Part shown: positions 9,961-18,394 of the stretch, in pieces
Numbering within the stretch: position 1 is the first letter of the stretch
Layout: each line of letters starts with the position of its first letter
From: Sphingobacteriaceae bacterium GW460-11-11-14-LB5
GTDB taxonomy: Bacteria > Bacteroidota > Bacteroidia > Sphingobacteriales > Sphingobacteriaceae
NCBI GenBank assembly: GCA_002151545.1
Contig: CP021237.1
Span: 3,658,001-3,722,000, forward strand
Length of the DNA: 64,000 bases
Reading direction: 5' to 3'
Notes under the pieces: generated by a model
Databases searched by the model: none
Told to the model about the DNA's origin: nothing
Seen by the model: only the letters and a program-made list of their open reading frames with translations
Made by a program: the position numbers and the translations under genes

Positions 9961-9988
9961 AGCCCAGGTAAATTGCCTGGGCTTTTTT
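9961..9988 (+). terminator. Terminator of lon, abutting the next start codon
   Basis: Hairpin AGCCCAGG / TAAATTG / CCTGGGCT (9961-9983) followed by TTTTTT. The T-tract runs directly into the ATG at 9989 of the next gene. Confidence 0.85.
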
Positions 9989-10939
9989 ATGAGATCATTT
10001 TTATTCACTATAGTTTTTTGTTTGGTTGTTTCAACCAGTTTCGCTCAATCTTTTAAAAACGAATTCGGTTTTAAAACCGAAAACGATGCTTATTTGGCTA
10101 CATTAAATGACCGGTATTATACCAACGGATTATTTATCTACTTCCGCCACGCCATTAATACCGAAAAACTATCGGATAAAATAGAGAAAAAGACCTATGA
10201 AATTTCTGCCGGACAGAAAATGTATACGCCTTATTGGGGGCAGGTACCGAACAAAGAAGATCAGGACAGGCCTTTTGCAGGTTATCTTTATGCTGGTGGG
10301 GCTTATTCTGTTTTCTATAAAAATGAAAGTGTTTTAAAAACCAGTGTAGAACTGGGAACCGTAGGTCCTAACTCGCTTGCCCAAACAGCACAACGTTTCC
10401 TGCATAAAACCGTAGGATTTTATACGCCTGCAGGCTGGGATTACCAGATTAAAAATGAACTGGCTGTAAACCTTGCTGCAAATTATAGCAAATTGCTGTT
10501 CAGACCTGAAGACCCGATTGTGGATATCAGTGCGCAAGGTTATGCCAATTTAGGCACAACTTTTTCGGGTTTGGGTGCATCGGTACTTTTTAGGGCCGGT
10601 AAACTGAATCAATTGTTCAACAGTGCTTATCACAACGCAGTGATCGGAAATTCGAAAACAAAAAGCTTAAACAATTCGGAATTTTTCTTTTATGTAAAAC
10701 CGCAGCTAAACTTTGTTGCTTACGATGCCACCATACAGGGCAGTCTATTTAATGATAACAGCCCGTTAACCTTTGGGGTAAAACCTATTGTTTTTGAACA
10801 ACAGTTTGGTGTAAATTATAGTTCAAAAAGATTTACAGCCGATTTTAACATCATCTTTAAAACCAAAGAAGTTAAAAGTGTGGCGAAGCCACAGAATTAC
10901 GGCGGTTTAAGTTTGTATTATCGGTTTGGGAAAAGTTAG
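9989..10939 (+). CDS. LpxR-family lipid A deacylase (DUF2219), outer membrane
   Basis: Outer-membrane beta-barrel of the LpxR family; the Salmonella enzyme removes the 3'-acyloxyacyl group of lipid A. The 316 residues start with a clear signal peptide (1-19, ending SFAQ). Family signatures are present: FKTENDAYLATLNDRYYTNG near residue 25, with the Asn-Asp pair; LGTVGPNSLAQTAQRFLH, with the catalytic-type histidine; and AGWDYQIKNE. The remainder is amphipathic strands ending in YYRFGKS. It is monocistronic between two terminators. Family is confident; activity on this organism's lipid A is inferred. Confidence 0.85.
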   Translation: MRSFLFTIVFCLVVSTSFAQSFKNEFGFKTENDAYLATLNDRYYTNGLFIYFRHAINTEKLSDKIEKKTYEISAGQKMYTPYWGQVPNKEDQDRPFAGYLYAGGAYSVFYKNESVLKTSVELGTVGPNSLAQTAQRFLHKTVGFYTPAGWDYQIKNELAVNLAANYSKLLFRPEDPIVDISAQGYANLGTTFSGLGASVLFRAGKLNQLFNSAYHNAVIGNSKTKSLNNSEFFFYVKPQLNFVAYDATIQGSLFNDNSPLTFGVKPIVFEQQFGVNYSSKRFTADFNIIFKTKEVKSVAKPQNYGGLSLYYRFGKS

Positions 10940-11021
10940 GTTAATCGGTTAAATGTTTAAATTGGTTTCTGAGTGATGTCAGATATTTCTATCTGACATT
11001 TAATTAGATATAATGAAGAAA

Positions 11022-11052
11022 CAATAAAGGGCGATTAAATCGCCCTTTATTG
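11022..11052. terminator. Bidirectional terminator hairpin
   Basis: Stem CAATAAAGGGCGATT against AATCGCCCTTTATTG with almost no loop (11022-11052), between the plus-strand lpxR-like gene and the minus-strand MACPF gene ending at 11058. Confidence 0.85.
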
Positions 11053-11057
11053 TTTAA

Positions 11058-12092
11058 CTAATTTGTCAGCTTAACTGTTTTTGCCGAATAATACTGATCG
11101 AGGTAAGCTTTTACTTCAGCCTTTTTAGCTGCATCATCAATAAAGTTATATATTGGAGCCAAACCATCGTCTGAAGCGCCTATAAATGTTGCTTTATCTT
11201 CTGTAGTGGAAGCAACCCAATTGTTAAGGTTTACAATAACGCTGTTATTTACGGTTTCGCGTTTTAATTTGGTAATATCACCCCCGGTTGAGCTATAATA
11301 GATCTGGGCAGAAGTATTATCATTTAAATTGCGCAGGATAGGCTCATCCAGGTAGCCAGTAGGCAAACCAAATGTCCTTTTTAATGTATAACGTAATCCT
11401 TCCATAATAATCGCCCCCCTTCTCTCGTTCTGAGGTGCTTCCGCCTGGTAAACAACATCGAATTTAGAACCTATTTTTATGTTTGTTAATACATGTGTGC
11501 CATATTTATTAATAAGGTCCTGAGCAGTTAACAAAGTAATATCTCTCTTAAAATCTGCTGTTAAAAATTTATTTACCGACTGGTCGTAATAAAACTTATA
11601 TAACTTCCAGATCATGTAATAAGAATAATGTCCGTAGACATATTTTTTATCAGTAGCATCCGTTTCTGGAAATGCCTGATTTATAGTGTTACCAAAGAGC
11701 TTTAAGCCCTTTGTTGCTTTATATGAATCAGACAATTTTGTTGATAAATCAACCGCACTTTGAGCCTGGGTAGTCCTCCACGAAGATTGTGTGCCTCTAA
11801 TAAAAACAACATTATATGCTCCATCGGCATCATAAGCAGGAATATCGACTACACTGGCCCTTACAGAAGCTTGATCATTAAACTTATCCGTAACATCATA
11901 TCCGAACCCTAAAAAATTAAAAGTTTCAGATGATGGATATAATGGTTGAGTATCTTGGGTTGCTCCCTTAACTGTAAAGGCAATATCAGGGGATAATTTT
12001 TCTTCAGGAACTGGATTTGGAATTTCTTTAGGATTTTTCTTGCAGGCAGCAAGTGTAGCCATAATGGCCAGCGCTAAAATAGTTTTTTTCAT
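11058..12092 (-). CDS. MACPF (membrane attack complex/perforin) domain lipoprotein
   Basis: A 344-residue lipoprotein (lipobox ending LAAC, Cys16) with a long acidic and proline linker. Residues about 60-300 fit the MACPF/CDC pore-forming fold. The diagnostic block is INKYGTHVLTNIKIGSKFD near residue 200, the MACPF signature Y-G-[TS]-H, followed by the strand FDVVYQAEA, and preceded by two helices rich in Lys, Tyr and Phe. Bacteroides BSAP antimicrobial proteins are secreted MACPF proteins, so a role in antagonism is possible but not shown. It is a lone gene with no toxin-type cluster and no obvious immunity gene. Family call is good; function is unknown. Confidence 0.8.
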   Translation of the reverse strand: MKKTILALAIMATLAACKKNPKEIPNPVPEEKLSPDIAFTVKGATQDTQPLYPSSETFNFLGFGYDVTDKFNDQASVRASVVDIPAYDADGAYNVVFIRGTQSSWRTTQAQSAVDLSTKLSDSYKATKGLKLFGNTINQAFPETDATDKKYVYGHYSYYMIWKLYKFYYDQSVNKFLTADFKRDITLLTAQDLINKYGTHVLTNIKIGSKFDVVYQAEAPQNERRGAIIMEGLRYTLKRTFGLPTGYLDEPILRNLNDNTSAQIYYSSTGGDITKLKRETVNNSVIVNLNNWVASTTEDKATFIGASDDGLAPIYNFIDDAAKKAEVKAYLDQYYSAKTVKLTN

Positions 12093-12230
12093 TTGATTTA
12101 ATTATTTGTGTGTGCTTAGCACTGTCAATTTTAATGCCATTTACGTCCACAAAAATTAAAAATGGATGCCGCTTTCACAACAGATGAACGAAACCAACTA
12201 AATAATTAGTAAAGATAAAAACTTAAGCAC

Positions 12231-12638
12231 CTAGAAATCAATTATTTTCCTGTTTTTCTTCTTTTCGGCATTCACAGCCTTATTCTTCAATCTTTTTTGA
12301 ACAACTGCTTTAGGGATTTTGGTTGCTTTTCTTTTCTTCTGAACCTGAAGCGATCGTTTTAACAATTCAATCAACTTGGCTACAGTTTTTTCTTTATTCA
12401 GTAACTGGCTCCGGTCTTCCTGAGAAACAATATGTAATAATCCCTCAGTATCCAGGCGGTGCGCCAACCTGGATTTTAGGAGCGCTTTTTCATCTTCGTC
12501 GAAATAAGCCGCAGTGTCGAGGTCGAAAATCAATTCTACCTTACTCGAAACTTTATTTACATTTTGCCCACCTTTGCCCCCACTTCTGGAAGTTTTAAAA
12601 CTAACTGATCGTAAAATTTCTTCTCTTGTAGGCAACAT
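12231..12638 (-). CDS. arfB: Alternative ribosome-rescue peptidyl-tRNA hydrolase ArfB
   Basis: Hydrolyses peptidyl-tRNA on stalled ribosomes. The 135-residue product has the release-factor GGQ motif in SGGKGGQNVNKVSSKVEL (GGQ at 23-25) and the lysine- and arginine-rich C-terminal tail (about 100-133) that occupies the empty mRNA channel. The length matches ArfB rather than full release factors. The ATG at 12638 begins M-L-P-T-R-E. It lies 39 bases downstream of ferritin on the same strand. Confidence 0.93.
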   Translation of the reverse strand: MLPTREEILRSVSFKTSRSGGKGGQNVNKVSSKVELIFDLDTAAYFDEDEKALLKSRLAHRLDTEGLLHIVSQEDRSQLLNKEKTVAKLIELLKRSLQVQKKRKATKIPKAVVQKRLKNKAVNAEKKKNRKIIDF

Positions 12639-12677
12639 GCCGCAAAAGTAAGAATTTGTAAACAGGAAAAAAACAGG

Positions 12678-13202
12678 TTATTCACCTTCTTTGGTTTCGC
12701 TAACCTTACTGCGTAAACCCACAATATCTTTATCCAACTGATAAATTCCTCCCCGATCACTACCCACTAACTGAAGTTTCTCTAACATCGTTTTCGCCAT
12801 TTTTTCTTCTTCAAGCTGTTCATCTAAATACCATTGTAAAAATTTAAAGGTGAGATAATCTTTCTCATTCAATGAAAGTTCTACCAAATCGTTTATACTT
12901 TTCGACACCAGCAGCTCATTATCCAGAAAATCCTGAAATACCTCTATCACCTGCCCGAAAGAATTTTTGGGCATTTCAAGAGCAGTGATGATCGCATGTC
13001 CATCACGATCATTGATATAATGGATCAGTTTAAGCATGTGATGACGTTCTTCGTCACTCTGGCGGTAAAAAAACTCAGTATACCCCTCTAAACCCGGCTG
13101 CGTTTCTAGCCATGAGGCAATGCCCAGATAAACTTGTGATGATTCGGCTTCCAATTTAACCTGGTTATTCAGCGCCGTCAACATTTTTTCAGATAGTAAC
13201 AT
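12678..13202 (-). CDS. ftnA: Non-haem ferritin
   Basis: Iron-storage four-helix protein that assembles into 24-subunit cages. The 174 residues match FtnA. Ferroxidase-centre residues are visible: the glutamate in KLEAESSQVYLGI (helix A) and E-x-x-H in QSDEERHHMLKL (helix B). A helix C glutamate is in ELSLNEKDYLTF and the C helix QWYLDEQLEEEK follows. It lacks the Met-ligand haem sites of bacterioferritin as far as I can tell. It precedes arfB on the same strand. Confidence 0.93.
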   Translation of the reverse strand: MLLSEKMLTALNNQVKLEAESSQVYLGIASWLETQPGLEGYTEFFYRQSDEERHHMLKLIHYINDRDGHAIITALEMPKNSFGQVIEVFQDFLDNELLVSKSINDLVELSLNEKDYLTFKFLQWYLDEQLEEEKMAKTMLEKLQLVGSDRGGIYQLDKDIVGLRSKVSETKEGE

Positions 13203-13317
13203 AAACTTGTATTTATTTTATAGGTAAACACATTACAATAAATCAATGTTTTAGCATGAGCTTGTTTAGAATCTATCTTTATATTTTTAAAAAATTCAGC
13301 ATTCTGTTTCTATTTTT

Positions 13318-13325
13318 TACCTTTG
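13318..13325 (+). promoter_or_regulatory. TAnnTTTG promoter box of cmk
   Basis: TACCTTTG with the cmk ATG only 7 bases downstream (13333), so transcription should begin at or next to the start codon. The -33 region (13295-13298, TTCA) is a weak match. Confidence 0.55.
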
Positions 13326-13332
13326 CGCTACG

Positions 13333-14013
13333 ATGAAGAAAAACCTGGTAATAGCAATAGATGGCTATTCATCTTGCGGAAAAAGTACATTAGCAAAAGC
13401 ATTGGCTAAAAAATTAGGTTTCATTTATGTAGATAGCGGAGCGATGTATCGTGCCGTTACGCTCTATTTCTTAAGAAATAACATCGATATTACTGATGAT
13501 ACTAAAGTTGTTGATGCACTACAACATATCGAATTAAATTTCCATTCCCGCGATTACGAATCCCATATCACGCTTAATGGTGAAGAAGTTTCTGACGAAA
13601 TCCGTTTGATGCCGGTTTCTGAAAATGTAAGTGAGGTTTCTGCCCATAAAATCGTTCGTCATGAAATGGTGAAACAACAGCAACGCATGGGTAAATCGAA
13701 AAACATTGTGATGGATGGCCGTGATATCGGTACTACCGTTTTCCCTGATGCCCCAGTGAAATTCTTTATGACAGCCGATCCGAAAATCAGGGCCGAACGC
13801 AGATTTAAGGAACTGGAGAGCAAAGGCAATAACGAAACCACTTTGGAAGAGGTTTTTGAAAACCTGGCGCACCGCGACTACGCTGATACGACCAGAAAGG
13901 AAAGCCCATTGGTTCGGGCTGATGATGCCATTATTTTAGATAACACCGATCTTACCCAGGAAGAGCAACTGGCTTTTGCAATGGAAAAAGTAGAACCGTT
14001 TTTGGTTCATTAG
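13333..14013 (+). CDS. cmk: Cytidylate kinase
   Basis: Phosphorylates CMP and dCMP to the diphosphates with ATP. The 226-residue length is normal. The P-loop GYSSCGKSTLAK is at residues 12-23. The NMP-binding block DSGAMYRAVTLY and the block MDGRDIGTTVFPDA, followed by the arginine-rich LID (AERRFKEL), are all present. The ATG is the first in frame and sits just after a promoter box. It is followed by low-complexity intergenic DNA. Confidence 0.97.
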   Translation: MKKNLVIAIDGYSSCGKSTLAKALAKKLGFIYVDSGAMYRAVTLYFLRNNIDITDDTKVVDALQHIELNFHSRDYESHITLNGEEVSDEIRLMPVSENVSEVSAHKIVRHEMVKQQQRMGKSKNIVMDGRDIGTTVFPDAPVKFFMTADPKIRAERRFKELESKGNNETTLEEVFENLAHRDYADTTRKESPLVRADDAIILDNTDLTQEEQLAFAMEKVEPFLVH

Positions 14014-14140
14014 AACATTTGTTCACTGGTCATTAGTTCATTAGTTCCAAGCTATGAGCTACAAGACTATCAACCATGAACTATCCGACTATTATCCATA
14101 GACTTCGGACTCCCGACTGAAGATTCCCGACTTCCCTCCG
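14014..14140. repeat. Low-complexity tract downstream of cmk
   Basis: The tract begins with a degenerate series of GGTCATTAGTTCATTAGTTC-like words and continues with words of the GACTTCGGACT / CCCGACTGAAG type (14101-14133). The first part resembles tracts after pabB (618-650) and, reverse-complemented, after pyrB (30513-30545). The second part is the reverse complement of AGTCCGAAGTC words at about 30308-30340. No reading frame or stable hairpin is evident. Confidence 0.55.
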
Positions 14141-14193
14141 TTTCCTGAGATAGAAAAAATTTCATATTTTTAGCACTTAACCCAAATGTTACT

Positions 14194-15024
14194 ATGAAAT
14201 TAAAATCAATTTATCTGGCGGTATTATTTTTATCGCTTAGTATTCTGAATGCAAATGCTCAAAAAGGCTGGATCAATCTCTTTAATGGAAAAGATTTAAA
14301 AGATTGGAACATCAAAATTGCCAAACACGAATACAAAGAAAATTTTGCCAATACTTTCCGCGTAAAAAATGGTGTAATGAAAGTAAGTTATGATGGATAC
14401 AATGAATTTGACAAACAATACGGGCATATTTTCTACAAAAAACCGTTTTCGGCCTATCTTTTAAAAGTTACTTATCGTTTTGTTGGCGATCAGGCTAAAG
14501 GCGGTGAAGGTTGGGCAACCAGAAATAGCGGTGCCATGTTACATTGCCAGGACCCGGCAACGATGTTAAAAGACCAGGATTTTCCGATTTCAATTGAGGC
14601 CCAAATTCTGGGTGGAGACGGTGAACATGAACGTCACACCAGTAACGTTTGCACACCGGGAACATTAATAAATTATAATGGAAAACTATTTACCGGACAC
14701 TGTTTAGATTCTAAATCGAAAACTTATGCTGGCGACCAATGGGTAACTGCAGAATTTTTAGTGTTAGGTGATTCGGTTGTAAAACACATTATAGCAGGCG
14801 AAGTGGTTTTAGAATACACCAAACCTCAAATTGGGGGTGGTAGCGTTTCTAATTTCGACCCGAAAGTTAAAATAGACGGCAAAGCATTAACTTCAGGTTA
14901 CATTTCTTTACAAAGTGAAAGCCATCCGATAGAATTTAAAACGGTGCAACTTTACGATTTGGAAGCGTACATGAAAGATAAAGCAAAACTGGATAAGGTA
15001 TTGGCTAAAATATTAAAAGAGTAA
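14194..15024 (+). CDS. DUF1080 (3-keto-disaccharide hydrolase) family secreted protein
   Basis: A 276-residue protein with a signal peptide (1-22, ending ANAQ) and a single DUF1080 domain, a concanavalin-like sandwich. The family start GWINLFNGKDLKDWNIKI is at about 24-41, with GEGWATRNSGAMLHCQ and HPIEFKTVQLYDL later. The family includes 3-keto-glucoside hydrolases and many uncharacterised periplasmic proteins, so the activity is only suggestive. It is a single gene followed by 60 bases before the TPM gene. Confidence 0.85.
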   Translation: MKLKSIYLAVLFLSLSILNANAQKGWINLFNGKDLKDWNIKIAKHEYKENFANTFRVKNGVMKVSYDGYNEFDKQYGHIFYKKPFSAYLLKVTYRFVGDQAKGGEGWATRNSGAMLHCQDPATMLKDQDFPISIEAQILGGDGEHERHTSNVCTPGTLINYNGKLFTGHCLDSKSKTYAGDQWVTAEFLVLGDSVVKHIIAGEVVLEYTKPQIGGGSVSNFDPKVKIDGKALTSGYISLQSESHPIEFKTVQLYDLEAYMKDKAKLDKVLAKILKE

Positions 15025-15084
15025 ACCATATTAATACTCAGTTGTTAAATGATGATGTAAAAACCTTACACCTAAATTTACACG

Positions 15085-16587
15085 ATGCTCAACCGTCATT
15101 TATTTAAACCCGCTACCCTACTATTCTTTCTTTTACTTGCCAATATTACTTTTGGGCAAACTGCTTACCAAGTAAAAGACATTCCAGATCCCAAAAAAAA
15201 TGGTGAAGGTTATGTAAGTGATCCTGACGATATTTTGGGAAGTAGTGCGGTTTCGGGTTTAAATAATACCATTGCCCGGTTTGAACGTGAAACCAATGTT
15301 CAGGTGGCAGTGGTGATTGTTAACGATTTCGATCACGATAAAGAAGATTTCGATTTTGCCTACGAGCTTTTTAATACCTGGGGAATCGGGCAAAAAAAGA
15401 GCAATAACGGATTGTTGTTGTTTATTGCGAAAGATCGCCGCAAATACCGCTTTATTACAGGCACAGGAACGGAAGGTGTATTACCAGATGTAAAGCTTAA
15501 ACATATTGCCGAGCAGAACCTCTTGCCTGCTTTCAGACAAAATGATTTCAATACAGGAATTACCAATACCCTAAATGCCATTGGGGTAATTATTTTAAAC
15601 CCTGAACATCAATCAGAACTCAACCAGTTTTTCACCCAACGCGAAAGCAACACTTCGCTCGAAAATTTCTGGCTCCCTACGGGAATTATCCTGCTGGCCT
15701 TTTTCGGGGTGTTCAAAATCGTAAACAGGCAGGCTAAAAATGGTCTAAATTTAAAAGGTTTTGACAAGAATAAAAATAGTTATGATACGACCATAGCAAA
15801 AGGCTGTGGCGTGGTTTTCTTTATTGTATTCGTTTCTATTTTCATCTTTGTTTTTACCGGTGCTTTTGACCTATTTAAAAAAATAAAATTAACGCACATT
15901 CCCTACATCCTTTTTGCTATACTGGCCATCGCGCTTTTCTTTCGGTACCTCTTCTATTTGTCGGCATTGAGAAAAGCACACCAGGACGATAAAAATTTCT
16001 TTGATGCCGTTGTGGCTTTCCACAAAAAGAACTGGTGGTTGATACTCTTCTCTCCTATCATTTTAATTGCAATGATACTCCACCTCATCAGGCGTGTTAA
16101 AACAATTGATCGTTTCAAACCAGTTTTGGATAGTAAAAACAAGCCGATGATCCGGGTTGATCGCGATATCAATACCGAAGGAAAACCATTTTTAACGGCA
16201 GGCCAGCGTAAGGAAGAAGTTGTTTTAGCATACGATTACGATATCTGGGAAAGTGCTGACCATCAAGAACATATTATTAAGGCATGGCCTGCAGAAGAAT
16301 ACAATAGTTATACCGAATGCCCTGAGTGCGCTTTTAGAACTTACAAACTGAATAAACGGGTAACCGTTAAACAGGCCACATACAGTCATGAAGGCCAGGC
16401 GAAGCTGATAAACGAATGTAGTTTTTGTAAAAAAACAGAATTTATAAAATGGATAACATTGGCCATGCTGGTCGAATCGAGTTCATCATCAAGTTCCTCT
16501 TCTTCCGGCAGCTCATCGTCTTCATCATCAGGCAGTAGCTGGGGTGGTGGCAGCAGCAGCGGTGGTGGTACCGGCGGAAGCTGGTAA
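15085..16587 (+). CDS. TPM-domain membrane protein with zinc-ribbon-like region and Ser/Gly tail
   Basis: A 500-residue envelope protein. A signal peptide (1-25) is followed by a TPM domain (about 35-170) with the family blocks YVSDPDDILG and NTWGIGQKKSNNGLLLFIA. Several hydrophobic segments lie near 195-215, 238-262, 272-295 and 312-335. A cytoplasmic-type region has CPEC near residue 411 and CSFC near 446, a possible zinc ribbon. The last 50 residues are nearly all serine and glycine, ending GGSW, as in YgcG-like proteins. The next gene starts 20 bases after the stop, so the two are probably co-transcribed. Function unknown; TPM proteins are implicated in membrane-protein or photosystem repair elsewhere. 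Confidence 0.82.
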   Translation: MLNRHLFKPATLLFFLLLANITFGQTAYQVKDIPDPKKNGEGYVSDPDDILGSSAVSGLNNTIARFERETNVQVAVVIVNDFDHDKEDFDFAYELFNTWGIGQKKSNNGLLLFIAKDRRKYRFITGTGTEGVLPDVKLKHIAEQNLLPAFRQNDFNTGITNTLNAIGVIILNPEHQSELNQFFTQRESNTSLENFWLPTGIILLAFFGVFKIVNRQAKNGLNLKGFDKNKNSYDTTIAKGCGVVFFIVFVSIFIFVFTGAFDLFKKIKLTHIPYILFAILAIALFFRYLFYLSALRKAHQDDKNFFDAVVAFHKKNWWLILFSPIILIAMILHLIRRVKTIDRFKPVLDSKNKPMIRVDRDINTEGKPFLTAGQRKEEVVLAYDYDIWESADHQEHIIKAWPAEEYNSYTECPECAFRTYKLNKRVTVKQATYSHEGQAKLINECSFCKKTEFIKWITLAMLVESSSSSSSSSSGSSSSSSSGSSWGGGSSSGGGTGGSW

Positions 16588-16606
16588 TTGATTCAAAAAA
16601 TAAACT

Positions 16607-17263
16607 ATGAAAAAGATTATCTTCATTACTGCAGTTTTTTTTGTCATTCTTGTCTGCTTTTGGATTAGCATCAGGTTTTTCGGAATTTTTAACACCTACA
16701 AGAATGTTTCCGCTGCAAACGAACCCAATGTTGCCGTTGATCAAATTGTGACGGCATCTAACTTAAAAGAAGCCAAAAGAGGTGATTTCGTAGTGGTAAA
16801 AACGAGTGGTGAGCGTTGCATATACCGACTTTGTGCCCTGGCCGGAGATAAAATTGAACTAAAAATGGGCGAAGTTTATTTAAACGGCAAGTTGATGGTC
16901 CAAAATTACGACACTAAGCATAGCTATAATTTCAGCAATAAAATATACAATGACTTAGTTAGTTCAGGTAAAATAAAGGCTGAAGAAACCATGTATGCCA
17001 TTGGAGACGAAATTCATATGGAGCTTATTGATGCTCAGGCTAAAAAAGCTGGTATTTATCAGTACAAAGAAGTAAAAACGCCTGCATACCGTGATGAGCA
17101 AATCGAGCAGCAATGGTCAAGGAAGTGGAATGTAGATAATTTTGGTCCTGCCCTGGTTCCAAAAGACAGCTTTTTTGTGCTCGGAGATAACAGAAACAAC
17201 GCCCGAGACTCCAGATATATTGGTTTTGTCAAAAAAAGTGATCTGCAAGGTGTAGTTTTATAA
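16607..17263 (+). CDS. Signal peptidase I homologue lacking catalytic residues
   Basis: A 218-residue S26-family protein with one N-terminal membrane segment (about 3-26). The late family boxes are clear: RGDFVVV, ALAGDKIELKMGEVYLNGK and LGDNRNNARDSRYIGF near the C-terminus. The nucleophile box that normally reads SGSMEPT reads SAANEPN (35-41), so the catalytic serine is Ala37. The box that normally reads IKRVxGLPGD reads IYRLCALAGD, so the general-base lysine is Tyr73. I therefore expect no peptidase activity and do not name it lepB. It follows the TPM gene by 19 bases. Confidence 0.8.
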   Translation: MKKIIFITAVFFVILVCFWISIRFFGIFNTYKNVSAANEPNVAVDQIVTASNLKEAKRGDFVVVKTSGERCIYRLCALAGDKIELKMGEVYLNGKLMVQNYDTKHSYNFSNKIYNDLVSSGKIKAEETMYAIGDEIHMELIDAQAKKAGIYQYKEVKTPAYRDEQIEQQWSRKWNVDNFGPALVPKDSFFVLGDNRNNARDSRYIGFVKKSDLQGVVL

Positions 17264-17396
17264 CCATATCGTTTTTACTTTTTTCAATCTTATCCCCTCC
17301 TATTAAATTATTTTCTAATTTTGAAACACTTAGCACGGTGTTTGCTTATAGCGTGTGCAATTACCTATTAAAACTGTTTCGCAGAATCCAATACTT

Positions 17397-18377
17397 ATGA
17401 CCAGAATTTTTTTCCTCCTCATCGCTCTTTCTATTTTTGCTAACCGATTAAATGCGCAGGAATTGTATCGCGTTAAGGCCGACAAATTGCGCGTAAGGGA
17501 AAGCAGCGATCAAAAAAGTAAGGTTATTGGAAATATTGCCCAAAATGAAAACATTACGGTTTTAGATGCCAGCAATGCCAAGTTCTACAAAGTAAAGTTT
17601 AAAAACCGTGAAGGCTGGGTAAGCAAAGATTTCATCGAAAAAATTGCTCCGGCAGCCAAACCAGTAACTCCTCAGGCAAATACCGCACCGCCCGCAGCTA
17701 CTACTCAAACGGCAACCAGCACTGACATGTACCGCTCGACTGCAGATGATTTGAGGGTTAGGGAAAAAGCTGATCCGAAAAGTAAGATTATCGGATACCT
17801 GCCCAAAGACGAAAATGTTGCTGTTATTGATTCTTCAAACACAAGTTTCTACAAAATCAAGGTTACCAATGGCGAAGGATGGGTGAGTAAAGAATTTTTG
17901 GTGAGAATCTCTCCGGTGAAAACCACAGCCGAAAAAACAAGCATTGCCGCATCGGTACCCCAAGAAAACAAAGATTATACGAATATTATCTTTTTTGTTG
18001 TTGTGGCCTTAATCCTGATCACCATATTGTACTTTTCGATTAAATATGCCAGCGGCAATAAATTTTTAATCGGTTTTTCAGTAATTGTAATCCTGGTAAC
18101 CGGTTATTTCTGCTACATTACTTTTATACAGGCAAAAGTGGTAACAGGTACTTTTGCAAGCAATGAAGATATACAATACAAAACTTTCAACTTTAAATCG
18201 AAAGATTCGGTAACCGTTACCGATGCCTATACTGATTCTATTTTCACTTCTAAATATGTGATCGAAGGTGACATGATCAAACTTTACGATCAGCAGAACA
18301 CGATTATGTTATTAATCAGGGATGATGAAACATTAATTGGCGAAGGTTTTACCAGAGGGACGTTTACCAAGAAATAA
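17397..18377 (+). CDS. Membrane protein with two bacterial SH3 domains
   Basis: A 326-residue protein with a signal peptide (1-20, ending LNAQ) and two tandem SH3_3 repeats (about 22-83 and 112-176), which align to each other: LRVRESSDQKSKVIG and LRVREKADPKSKIIG, each ending EGWVSK. They are joined by a Pro/Ala/Thr linker and followed by two membrane segments (about 200-220 and 228-250) and a C-terminal beta domain. SH3_3 domains typically bind peptidoglycan. A GTG at 17355 would add 14 residues, but the ATG at 17397 gives a proper signal peptide. Confidence 0.82.
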   Translation: MTRIFFLLIALSIFANRLNAQELYRVKADKLRVRESSDQKSKVIGNIAQNENITVLDASNAKFYKVKFKNREGWVSKDFIEKIAPAAKPVTPQANTAPPAATTQTATSTDMYRSTADDLRVREKADPKSKIIGYLPKDENVAVIDSSNTSFYKIKVTNGEGWVSKEFLVRISPVKTTAEKTSIAASVPQENKDYTNIIFFVVVALILITILYFSIKYASGNKFLIGFSVIVILVTGYFCYITFIQAKVVTGTFASNEDIQYKTFNFKSKDSVTVTDAYTDSIFTSKYVIEGDMIKLYDQQNTIMLLIRDDETLIGEGFTRGTFTKK

Positions 18378-18394
18378 ATCCAGGATCATCAAAC

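Noticed and set aside
12557..12760. 67-codon minus-strand frame overlapping arfB and ferritin
   Set aside because: It lies across two well-supported genes in a different frame and has no features of a protein.
16607..17263. Functional signal peptidase LepB
   Set aside because: The serine and lysine positions are Ala and Tyr, so the label would imply an activity that the sequence does not support.
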